Below, piece after piece: positions 47,537 through 57,400 of a DNA stretch of 64,000 nt; positions within the stretch are counted from its first letter, which is position 1; every line of letters starts with the position of its first letter. The translations under genes and the position numbers were made by a program. Under the pieces are notes generated by a model. That model was not told where the DNA came from, did not search any database, and was given only the letters and a program-made list of their open reading frames with translations. Origin of the DNA: a virus; the IMG/VR virus record IMGVR_UViG_3300042350_003419, positions 17,975-81,974 of that record; one strand, written 5' to 3'.

Positions 47537-49396
47537 ATGCCAACTCCTATTAGAATTAAAAGATCTGCTGTACCTGGTAAAAAACCTACAGCATCTCAAT
47601 TACTATCTGCAGAACTTTCATATAACACATATGATGCGGAGTTGTATGCCAAGAGGGAAAGGAGCGGAATTGGAACCGATATCATTCGCATCGGTGCAGG
47701 AGCAACAGTTACAAATATTCTTTATGTCACAAAAGATGGAAGTGATACAAACACAGGAAGAAAACTTGGAGACGCAAAAGCAACAATCGGAGCAGCACTT
47801 ACAGAATCAACAACAGGAACAGTTATTAAAGTTAGTGCTGGAACTTATCTAGAAAATAATCCATTAATTATTCCAGAACAAGTTTCAATTGTTGGTGATA
47901 GTTTAAGAGAAGTATCAGTATCACCATTAAATCCTGATGAAGATTTGTTCTATGTGAGCACTGGCAATTATATTGCCGAAATGTCTTATACCGGAACTTT
48001 GAATTCTGGTAAGGCAATTTTTGCATTTAATCCAAACATTCCAGTTTACAATGATCAATCACCTTATGTGCAGAACTGTACTAACTTTATTCCAAATAGT
48101 ATTGGAATGAAGATTGATGGTTCCAAATCAATTGGACAAACAAAATCTATGGTGGTTGATTCTTATACTCAATACAATCAAGGTGGCATTGGAGTTTCAA
48201 TCACAAATGAAGGTTATGCTCAGTTAGTTTCTTTGTTTACTATTTGTGATGAAATTGCAGTTTTTTGTGGTAGTGGTGCTGCTTGTGACCTTACAAACTC
48301 CAACTCATCTTTCGGTAATTTTGGTTTGATTGCTGATGGAGTTGGACCTAAGAAATACACGGGAATTGTTACAAGTTCTGCCGCAGCAAGTTCTTTTGAG
48401 TTTGTTCTTGACTTAAATACTCCAACACTGAATGTTACAAATGCACTTTATGATAATACAACAGGACTTACAACAATCACGGTAAATTCTAATCATAATT
48501 TTAATGTGGGAATGGGTGTTTCAATTGTTGGACTTGGGTTTACCTGCCCTTCTGGTCCAGGAATTGTAACTTACCCATCAGGTAATAGTGGTTATGTTTT
48601 TGAAATTCAAAGTATTCCATCATCAACTTCTTTTTCTGTTTATGTTGGTGTTTCTACACTCTCACACACATATCAATCAGGTGGTACTGTAAAAATTAAT
48701 GTAGTAAGACCCTTTGATGGGCAAGTGATTTATCTGGATGAGTTATATTTTACCGTAGGTGGAGTATCAGTAGGTTCTGGTGGTACTGGATACACACAGA
48801 ATGTTGATATTACTTTTAGTTCTCCTGATGAACCTTGGGGTATTCCTGCAACTGCTGTGGGTGAAGTTAAAAATGGTTCAGTGACTAATGTTGAAATGGT
48901 TTCAAATGGAAGGGGTTATTCTACAGCACCAACAGTAACTTTTTCTTCTCCTAGTAGTGGTATTAATACTGCAACAGGAACTGCAAATTTAGTTCCAACT
49001 TATTATTCAATTTTAAGTTCCACTCCAATTTCTGCCGGTATTTGTACCATTACCTTAAGTGATAATGTTCCTTATGCGGTGGGAGTTGGTAGTACTGTTC
49101 CTTTCTTTAAACAAAGTCGTGTTCTTGCATCGGGACATTCACTTGAATACATTGGTTCTGGAACGAATATTGCAACTGCTCTTCCTGCTTCTGGTGGAGT
49201 TCCTATTCAAGAAAATGAAACTGATGCTCGTAATGGGGGATTGGTTGTTTTTACTTCAACTGACCAATCGGGAAACTTTCGTATTGGTGATGGTGTTGTG
49301 ATTAATCAACAAACAGGAACAATTAGTGGAACATTTTATTCCAAGAGTTTGTTCTCGACAATGACACCATTTATACTCGCACTAGGAGGAGATTAA
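47537..49396 (+). CDS. Tail-fibre/adhesin-type structural protein
   Basis: 619 aa. The N-terminus PIRIKRSAVPGKKPTASQL is the attachment-type motif found at the start of cyanophage fibre proteins. It is followed by a right-handed beta-helix-like region (about 70-270: VTKDGSDTNTGRKLGDA, then VSAGTYLENNPLIIPE and GDSLREV), then Gly/Ser-rich beta modules. Pectin-lyase-like folds in this setting bind or cut polysaccharide. First gene of the fibre block; TGATAAATA at about 47514 may be its late promoter. Confidence 0.8.
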   Translation: MPTPIRIKRSAVPGKKPTASQLLSAELSYNTYDAELYAKRERSGIGTDIIRIGAGATVTNILYVTKDGSDTNTGRKLGDAKATIGAALTESTTGTVIKVSAGTYLENNPLIIPEQVSIVGDSLREVSVSPLNPDEDLFYVSTGNYIAEMSYTGTLNSGKAIFAFNPNIPVYNDQSPYVQNCTNFIPNSIGMKIDGSKSIGQTKSMVVDSYTQYNQGGIGVSITNEGYAQLVSLFTICDEIAVFCGSGAACDLTNSNSSFGNFGLIADGVGPKKYTGIVTSSAAASSFEFVLDLNTPTLNVTNALYDNTTGLTTITVNSNHNFNVGMGVSIVGLGFTCPSGPGIVTYPSGNSGYVFEIQSIPSSTSFSVYVGVSTLSHTYQSGGTVKINVVRPFDGQVIYLDELYFTVGGVSVGSGGTGYTQNVDITFSSPDEPWGIPATAVGEVKNGSVTNVEMVSNGRGYSTAPTVTFSSPSSGINTATGTANLVPTYYSILSSTPISAGICTITLSDNVPYAVGVGSTVPFFKQSRVLASGHSLEYIGSGTNIATALPASGGVPIQENETDARNGGLVVFTSTDQSGNFRIGDGVVINQQTGTISGTFYSKSLFSTMTPFILALGGD

Positions 49397-49400
49397 TTCA

Positions 49401-49730
49401 ATGGCATTAGCACTTAATGTATTCCAGACAGTTACTGCAGTTGTACCAACAAGTCCAACAGTCGTTTATACGGCACCGGTAGGTTATACTGGTGTAGTTC
49501 TTTTAGCACAAGTTGCAAATATTGGGGCAACAAGTGAAGATGTAACTTTTGTACACCGCAGAAGTTCAACTGATACTGAACTATTAAAAGAATATCCAAT
49601 TTCTGCAAATGATACTTCTAGTCTTCTTGCTGGAAAATTGGTATTAGAAAGTGGAGATAGGTTAGTTCTATCTGGTAGTAATGGAAGTAACTTGAAGTTT
49701 GTCGCAAGTCTTTTAGAAACACTCAACTAA
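49401..49730 (+). CDS. Small virion protein (109 aa)
   Basis: Beta-rich, low charge, with VYTAPVGYTGVVLLAQVAN and a second half resembling small head-tail or fibre-tip proteins of cyanophages. Lies 4 nt after the fibre gene. Confidence 0.65.
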   Translation: MALALNVFQTVTAVVPTSPTVVYTAPVGYTGVVLLAQVANIGATSEDVTFVHRRSSTDTELLKEYPISANDTSSLLAGKLVLESGDRLVLSGSNGSNLKFVASLLETLN

Positions 49731-49739
49731 TACAAGAAA

Positions 49740-52700
49740 ATGGCAAAGTATATCAGTAACCGTCAACAAAATCTAAAAATTGGTATTGTTTCTTATACTG
49801 AAAATCAAACAGTACTTGAGGTTACTGGTAAAGTTGGTATTGGAACCACAAATGCTTCGGCACCTTTAGAAGTCGTAGGAGGTGCGGTATTTGCGGGAAA
49901 CAGTCCAACTGAGATAGTAAGAATCACCCAAACTGGTACTGGACCTGCTTTTATCGTAGAGGATAGTGAAAATCCAGATGTCACACCATTCGTAGTTACA
50001 ACTGAGGGTCAAGTTGCGATTGGTGTTGGTGCCGGTGGAATAAGCACTGGTTATAAATTAGAAGTTGATGGTGGAGATATAAGATTTGTAACTGGTGGTG
50101 AAGGTGATTTAATCTTTAGTCATTCAAATTTAGTTTCTAATATTCGTGCTGCTGGATCTGTTCAACTCGGTCTCGGTGCGAATGGTGGAGATGCAATAAG
50201 AATTAATCTGAATAATAATGTTGGACTTGGTACTACAAATCCAACTTCGGCACTCTATGTTGTTGGTGATAGTTATATCACAGGAATTCTAACTGCAAAT
50301 AGAATTGTTAGTAGCGTTTATGGTGAATTTACCGGAGGTGGAATATCAGGTACTAATATTGTAGGAACTGCATTAAGTATTTCTGGTATAAGCACTCTTG
50401 GAGTTACTAGCACTACTAATCTAACAGCACAACAACTAAGTGTTTCTGGTGTTTCTACAATTGGAAACTTTAGAATAACACCAGTTGGAAGTGGTGCCAC
50501 TGTTGGCGGAATTGGAATTACCTACTATGGTGATGGTTCTAATTTAACAGGAACAATTTTAAATACAATTCAAAATATTGATAATAATCAAATATATTAT
50601 CCAGTATTATCTCCAATAATATCTGGAACAATTTCAAGTATTTCTGTATCTAGTGATTCTATAGTATTTAATCCAGGTACAAATTCCTTGGGTATAGGAT
50701 CCACTCGACCAACTACCAGACTTGATGTTATTGGTGATGCAAAAGTTTCTGGTATTTTGACAGCAGCAAATATTTTACCACCTACTGATAATACTGGTGT
50801 TGTTGGAAACACTGCCTTTACTTGGAGTAATGGGCAATTTACCAATTTAACGATAGATAGTACGTTAAATGTTCGTGCTGCTATTGATTTAGCAGATAGT
50901 GATATCTTGCAATTTGGTACAAGTGATGATGTTAAAGTATTTTATGATGGAACTGCAAATGATTTAGAAATTGAACTTGAGTCTGCTGCAAATCAAATTG
51001 CTATTACTGATAATGGAACATATACGGTAGTCATTAAAAAGGATGGTTCTGTTGGTATAGGAACCACAAATCCAACATCTAAACTTTATGTTGTTGGTGA
51101 TGGGAGATTTACTGGTGTAGTAACAGCAACCACATTCATTGGAAATCTAACCGGTATAGCAACTTATGCTACTAATGCTGGAATCTCTACATTCTCTGGA
51201 TACGCTTCTAATGCTGGTATAGCAACTTATGCCTCTAATGCTGGTATAGCAACCTTTGCAACTACAGCGGGCATAGCAACTTATGCAACCAATGCCGGTA
51301 TAGCAACTTATGCAACTCAATTAGTAACCCCAAGGACTTTTGAGATTACTGGAGATATAGTTGCTTCTCCAATTAGTTTTGATGGCACTGGAAATGTATC
51401 CTTAGCAGCAACCATTCAACCAAACTCAGTTTCTCTTGGATCTGATACAACTGGTGACTATGTAGCAAACATCACTGGAACCGCAAACCAGATTAGTGTA
51501 AGTGCAACTTCTGGCGAAAGTTCAACACCAACTTTAAGTATTCCTAATCAATTGACTGCTCCACAAGATGTAACAGTCACAAGAGATTTACAAGTCAATC
51601 GTAACTTAAATGTCACTGGCAATATAACAATTGGTGGAACTTCTGCCACAATCTTTTCGCAGTCATTAAACATATTTGACCCTGATATCATTCTTGGTTT
51701 TAGAACTGATGGAAGTGGTAATGATGTTTCTAATGATAATACTGCAAATCATGGTGGCGTTGCTGTTGCATCTACTGAAGGAACACCATTAGTTCAATTA
51801 CTCATTGCAGGTATTGAAACAAATCCCGCCACATATAAAAAGATTATGTGGTTCAAGGCAGGCACATTTGCCGGACTTGGTACTGATGCTTGGTTAAGTA
51901 ATTATGCGGTTGGTATTGGAAGTACTCAATTCCCAACAGGAACTCGTCTTGCTGCGGGTTCGGTTCAATTTACTGAAAATGATCTAGCGGTTGTAAGAAA
52001 CATCAATGCTTCTGGTATTATAACTTCAACTGGTGGATTTATAGGAAATCTTACAGGCACTGCGACCACGGCAACCAATCTTTCTGATGCTGCCAATATC
52101 ACAACTGGCACAATCAATTCTGCTAGACTCACTGGAATTTATAATATTAATATTAGTGGTAATGCTGCAACTGCAACTTATGCCTCTAATGCAGGTATAG
52201 CAACTTATGCCTCTAATGCAGGTATAGCAACTTATGCAACCAATGCCGGTATAGCAACTGCAACTTATGCCTCTAATGCAGGTATAGCAACTTATGCCTC
52301 TAATGCAGGTATAGCAACTTATGCAACCAATGCCGGTATAGCAACTTATGCAACCAATGCTGGAATCTCTACATTCTCTGGATACGCTTCTAATGCCGGT
52401 ATAGCAACTTATGCAGACAATGCTGGTATAGCAACTTATGCCTCTAATGCCGGTATAGCAACTTATGCCTCTAATGCAGGTATAGCAACTTATGCAACCA
52501 ATGCCGGTATAGCAACTTATGCCTCTAATGCCGGTATAGCAACTTATGCAACCAATGCTGGAATCTCTACATTCTCTGGATACTCTAATGTAGCAGGTAT
52601 AGCAACTTATGCCTCTAATGCAGGTATAGCAACTTATGCAACCAATGCTGGTATAGCAACTTATGCCTCTAATGCAGGTATAGCAACTTATGCAACCAAT

Positions 52701-54437
52701 GCCGGTATAGCAACTTATGCCTCTAATGCCGGTATAGCAACTTATGCAGACAATGCTGGTATAGCAACTTATGCCTCTAATGCCGGTATAGCAACTTATG
52801 CCTCTAATGCTGGTATAGCAACTTATGCCTCTAATGCAGGAATTTCTACATCAGTCATAGGTGGCATAGGTTCTATTGCACAACTTCAAGTAACTGGAAT
52901 TTCTACCTTCACTAATGGACCAGTATTAATTGGTGCAGCAACTTCTACTGGAACAGCATCACAAAGACTTCAAGTTACTGGTGGTGCTTATGTAAGTAGT
53001 AATTTAGGTATAGGAACCACAAATCCACGAGGATCTTTGCAAGTTGGAACTGCAATCACAATGTATGGTTCCACAGGAATCATAAGTGCTACAAGATATT
53101 ATGGTGATGGTACTAACTTAACCGGTATTCTTAATAATACAATCTCACCATCTAGTGCATCAACATCCCAATTTATTGGATTCTCATCAGTTTCTTCTGG
53201 TGTCAATACTTCTATTGGAGTAAGTTCTACTTTTGTCTTTATTCCTTCTAGTGGTAATCTTGGTATAGGAACCACAAATCCACAAGGATCTTTGCAAGTT
53301 GGAACTGCAATCACAATGTATGGTTCCACAGGAATCATAAGTGCTAGAAGATATTATGGTGATGGTACTAACTTAACCGGTATTCTTAATAATACAATCT
53401 CACCATCTAGTGCATCAACATCCCAATTTATTGGATTCTCATCAGTTTCTTCTGGTGTCAATACTTCTATTGGAGTAAGTTCTACTTTTGTCTTTATTCC
53501 TTCTAGTGGTAATCTTGGTATAGGAACCACAAATCCAACATCTAAACTTTGGGTTAATGGTGATGGATATTTTGTTGGAGTATTAACTGCAAATAGAATT
53601 TATAGTACTGTTTATGGTGAGTTTACTGGCGGTTCTATAAGTGGTACTAATATAGTAGGTACTGCATTAAGTATTACCGGTATTTCTACATTTACCAATG
53701 GACCAGTACTAATAGGAGCAGCAACATCAACAGGAACCGCAGGTCAAGTTCTTCAGGTAACTGGTAGTGCTTATGTTTCTGATTCTGTTGGTATTGGAAC
53801 CACAAATCCATCACAATCTTTACATGTTCAAGGTAATGTAAGAATTACTGGTGGACTTTATGACTCTAACAATAATGTAGGAACTGCCGGTTCTGTTCTT
53901 TCGTCTACTGGTTCCGGTATTTCTTGGATTGCCGCTGCTTCTGGTGGTGGTATTGCCATTTCCACAAACACTACAAATCAAAATCAATTCTTAACTTATG
54001 CAACCGGAACTGGATCTACAACTGGTCTTGGTGTAACTACTACAGGTCTTGTATTCAATCCTTCAAGTGGAAATCTTGGTATAGGAACCACAAATCCAAC
54101 CTCAAAACTTTATGTTGTTGGTAATGCTTATATTACTGGAGTTACAACCTCTACTGACTTTGATTCACTTTCTGATATAAATCTCAAAACAAACATCAAT
54201 CAAATTGCAAACCCACTTGAAAAGGTAATGCAGATTCGTGGAGTTACATTTAATTGGAAGGATGGCAATCGTAATTCTGCTGGTGTCATCGCACAAGAGA
54301 TTGAAAAAATTCTGCCAGAACTGGTTCACGGCGGAGAAACCAAGACAGTAAACTATAATGGATTGATTGGTCTGTTGATTGAATGTGTGAAGAAACAGCA
54401 AGAAGAGATTGATGAACTAAAGAGGAAAGTCAACTAA
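49740..54437 (+). CDS. Tail fibre with 9-residue repeats and S74 chaperone
   Basis: 1565 aa. The N-terminus begins AKYISNRQQNLKIG. The body is built from modules of the form VGIGTTNPTSKL and long runs of nonapeptide repeats (YASNAGIAT variants; about 475-525 and 811-1037). A tandem 85-residue duplication lies near 1090-1259. The C-terminus is a Peptidase_S74 intramolecular chaperone: SDINLKTNI with Ser/Lys dyad, AGVIAQEIEKILPE, then a coiled coil. The chaperone trims itself off after trimer folding. Likely host-recognition fibre. Confidence 0.88.
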   Translation: MAKYISNRQQNLKIGIVSYTENQTVLEVTGKVGIGTTNASAPLEVVGGAVFAGNSPTEIVRITQTGTGPAFIVEDSENPDVTPFVVTTEGQVAIGVGAGGISTGYKLEVDGGDIRFVTGGEGDLIFSHSNLVSNIRAAGSVQLGLGANGGDAIRINLNNNVGLGTTNPTSALYVVGDSYITGILTANRIVSSVYGEFTGGGISGTNIVGTALSISGISTLGVTSTTNLTAQQLSVSGVSTIGNFRITPVGSGATVGGIGITYYGDGSNLTGTILNTIQNIDNNQIYYPVLSPIISGTISSISVSSDSIVFNPGTNSLGIGSTRPTTRLDVIGDAKVSGILTAANILPPTDNTGVVGNTAFTWSNGQFTNLTIDSTLNVRAAIDLADSDILQFGTSDDVKVFYDGTANDLEIELESAANQIAITDNGTYTVVIKKDGSVGIGTTNPTSKLYVVGDGRFTGVVTATTFIGNLTGIATYATNAGISTFSGYASNAGIATYASNAGIATFATTAGIATYATNAGIATYATQLVTPRTFEITGDIVASPISFDGTGNVSLAATIQPNSVSLGSDTTGDYVANITGTANQISVSATSGESSTPTLSIPNQLTAPQDVTVTRDLQVNRNLNVTGNITIGGTSATIFSQSLNIFDPDIILGFRTDGSGNDVSNDNTANHGGVAVASTEGTPLVQLLIAGIETNPATYKKIMWFKAGTFAGLGTDAWLSNYAVGIGSTQFPTGTRLAAGSVQFTENDLAVVRNINASGIITSTGGFIGNLTGTATTATNLSDAANITTGTINSARLTGIYNINISGNAATATYASNAGIATYASNAGIATYATNAGIATATYASNAGIATYASNAGIATYATNAGIATYATNAGISTFSGYASNAGIATYADNAGIATYASNAGIATYASNAGIATYATNAGIATYASNAGIATYATNAGISTFSGYSNVAGIATYASNAGIATYATNAGIATYASNAGIATYATNAGIATYASNAGIATYADNAGIATYASNAGIATYASNAGIATYASNAGISTSVIGGIGSIAQLQVTGISTFTNGPVLIGAATSTGTASQRLQVTGGAYVSSNLGIGTTNPRGSLQVGTAITMYGSTGIISATRYYGDGTNLTGILNNTISPSSASTSQFIGFSSVSSGVNTSIGVSSTFVFIPSSGNLGIGTTNPQGSLQVGTAITMYGSTGIISARRYYGDGTNLTGILNNTISPSSASTSQFIGFSSVSSGVNTSIGVSSTFVFIPSSGNLGIGTTNPTSKLWVNGDGYFVGVLTANRIYSTVYGEFTGGSISGTNIVGTALSITGISTFTNGPVLIGAATSTGTAGQVLQVTGSAYVSDSVGIGTTNPSQSLHVQGNVRITGGLYDSNNNVGTAGSVLSSTGSGISWIAAASGGGIAISTNTTNQNQFLTYATGTGSTTGLGVTTTGLVFNPSSGNLGIGTTNPTSKLYVVGNAYITGVTTSTDFDSLSDINLKTNINQIANPLEKVMQIRGVTFNWKDGNRNSAGVIAQEIEKILPELVHGGETKTVNYNGLIGLLIECVKKQQEEIDELKRKVN
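52173..52850 (+). repeat. 27-bp coding tandem repeats in fibre 1
   Basis: About 25 in-frame copies of a 27-bp unit (nine residues, consensus Tyr-Ala-Ser/Thr/Asp-Asn-Ala-Gly-Ile-Ala-Thr) with interspersed STFSGYASNAGI variants. A shorter block occurs at 51163-51315. Confidence 0.9.
53007..53516 (+). repeat. 255-bp tandem duplication in fibre 1
   Basis: Units 53007-53261 and 53262-53516 are nearly identical in DNA (only two differences seen by eye), encoding 85 residues each. Confidence 0.85.
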
Positions 54438-54475
54438 ATAATACAAAATACCCAGTGGAAACACGAAGACGGTAA

Positions 54476-57400
54476 ATGGCAATAAAAATCATAGGTTCTA
54501 CTATTATTGATGATAGTAGAAATATAGTTAATGCTGGCATTGCAACTGTAACTTCCGTAAGCATCGGTAATACGCAAGTTGTCAGTTCCGCAAGACAACT
54601 GCAAAATATTGCCTCTCTGGATGCGACAACGACTGCGACAATTGAAACTGCCATTCAACAAGCACCTAATGATTTTACCAGTTTAAATATTTCTGGAATA
54701 TCAACACTTCAATCCACAACTTTGATTGGTGGTGGAACTTCAACAGGAACTGCTGGTCAAGTTCTTCAGGTTACTGGAATTAATAGTAGTGTTTATATTG
54801 GTGGTAATCTTGGTATTGGAACCACAAATCCAACATCTAAACTTCAAGTTGTTGGTGATATAACGGCAGCAAATATTTTACCACCTACTGACAACACTGG
54901 TGTTGTTGGAAATACTGCTTTTACTTGGAGTAATGGACAATTTACTGATTTAACTATTAGTGATACATTAACAGTTCGTAATGCCATAGACTTGGCAGAT
55001 TCTGATATTTTAAGATTTGGAACAAGTGACGACGTTCAAGTATTTTATGATGGAACTGTAAATGATTTAGAGATTGAACTTGAGGCTGCTGCAAATCAAA
55101 TTGCTATTACTGATAATGGAACATATAAGGTAGTCATTAAAAAGGATGGTTCTGTTGGTATTGGTTCTACAATCCCAACATCTAAACTTGATGTTGTTGG
55201 TGATGGTAGATTTTCAGGTGTTGTTACTGCCACTACATTTATAGGAGCATTAACAGGTACTGCTACCACAGCAACAAAACTTGCAACGGAAAGAACTTTT
55301 GAGATCACTGGTGATGTTGTTGCATCAGCAATTAGTTTTGATGGTACTGGTAATGTATCATTAGCAGCAACTATTCAACCAAATTCAGTTGCTCTTGGTA
55401 CAGATACAACTGGTGATTATGTTCAATCAATCACTGGCACATCAAACCAAATCACAGTTACTTCTGGTACTGGTGAAGGTTCAACACCAACATTAAGTCT
55501 TCCAAATAATTTAGTTCTTCCACAAGATGCAACGGTTACAAGAGATCTTCAAGTCAATCGTAACTTAAATGTCACTGGCAATATAACAATTGGTGGAACA
55601 ACCGCATTTATTAATGTTCCCACCTTAACTGTTTTTGACCCTGATATTGTTCTTGGATTTAGAACTGATGCATTTGGTAATGATGTTTCTAATGATAATA
55701 CTGCAAATCACGGTGGCGTTGCTGTTGCATCTACTGAAGGAACACCGTTAGTTAATCTTTTTATTGCTGGCATTGAAACAAATCCCGCCACATATAAAAA
55801 GATTATGTGGTTCAAGTCTGGTACTTTTGCTGGTCTTGGTACTGATGCTTGGTTAATTAACTATGCTGTTGGTATTGGTTCAACACAGTTCCCTAATGGA
55901 ACAAGACTTGCTGCTGGATCAGTTCAATTTACTGAAAATGATTTAGCAGTTGTTAGAAACATTAATGCGAGTGGTGTTGGTACAATTCCAACTCTGTCAG
56001 GAACTACAGCAACTTACACGACTGGTAACTTTACGACTGGTAATATTGTAACTGGTATTGTTACGACTTTAACAAGTACTAATGCAACTTTAACAAATAT
56101 TAATTCTTCTGGTATTTCAACACTTGGAATCACCACATTCACTGAAACCGTAAGTTTTGGAACTTCTGCTTACTTTGGTGATAATGATACTTTGTATTTT
56201 GGTGATGGTAATGATTTAAGGATTTATCACAATGGAAGCAATTCCTTTATTCAAGATTTAGGAACTGGTGGATTATATCTTGCAGGTTCAAATGTAATAT
56301 CACTTCAATCTGCTTCTGGAGAAAGTAAATTAGTTGCAAGAACAGATGGTGCAGTAGAACTCTACTTTGACAATGTAAAAGAATTTGAAACCACTGGATA
56401 CGGTGCAACGGTCTTTGGTATTCTTCAAACACAAGGACTTCAAATTAATTCTGGTGTCTCAACATTAGGTATTACAACTGCTACTAATTTAACAACCCAA
56501 AATATTGATAACTCTGGTATTACAACTACCAACTCTCTGAGCATTGGTGCTACTCAAGTTATTAGTTCCGCAAGACAACTTCAAAATATTGCCTCACTTG
56601 ATGCTACAACAACGGCAACAATTCAATCTGCAATCGCTAATGCGACTAATACATTTACTGATTTAAATGTTACTGGTATTTCAACTCTTGGAGTTACCAG
56701 TGCTACTAATCTAACAGCACAACAACTGAATGTTTCTGGTCTTTCTACTTTTAGTAATACTTTAAGAGTTATTCCAACCTCAACTGGTATTGCTGGAATA
56801 TTCTCTGGAACCACATCAGGTGATATGGTTCGCATTACTCAACTTGGAACTGGTAATGCTCTGGTTGTTGAAGATTCTACTAATCCTGATGCATCACCTT
56901 TTGTAATTAAAGGTGATGGGTATGGTTGGGTTGGAATCGGAACAACCAATCCAAGAGAAGAACTGCATTTACAATCAGTCGATCCTATCATTAGATTTAC
57001 TGAAGATGGTGCAACATCTGATAATGGAAATTGGAATGTTGGTGTTAATAATGAAACACTTTATTTTCAAGCAATAAACGACTCTGGTGGTGGTGGTGAA
57101 AACACATTCAGATTCACGAGAAGTTCCAACCAAATTGTGTCATTTGAAGGTCGAAATAGCGGAGTTTCTTGGTTTGTTATTAATAATAGTACTCAAAGAG
57201 TTGGTATAGGAACCACAAATCCATCATCACCACTTACTGTTATTGGTGATGCAAGAGTTTCTGGTGTCGTCACAGCAACAACATTTATAGGTGCTCTTAC
57301 TGGAACTGCAACTACTGCAACTAATGTAATTGGTGGCATAGGTTCTATAACACAACTTCAAGTTACTGGAATCTCCACCTTTACCAATGGACCTGTATTC

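Noticed and set aside
52173-52850. CRISPR-like regular repeats.
   Set aside because: Units are contiguous 27-bp in-frame coding repeats without unique spacers, inside a fibre gene.
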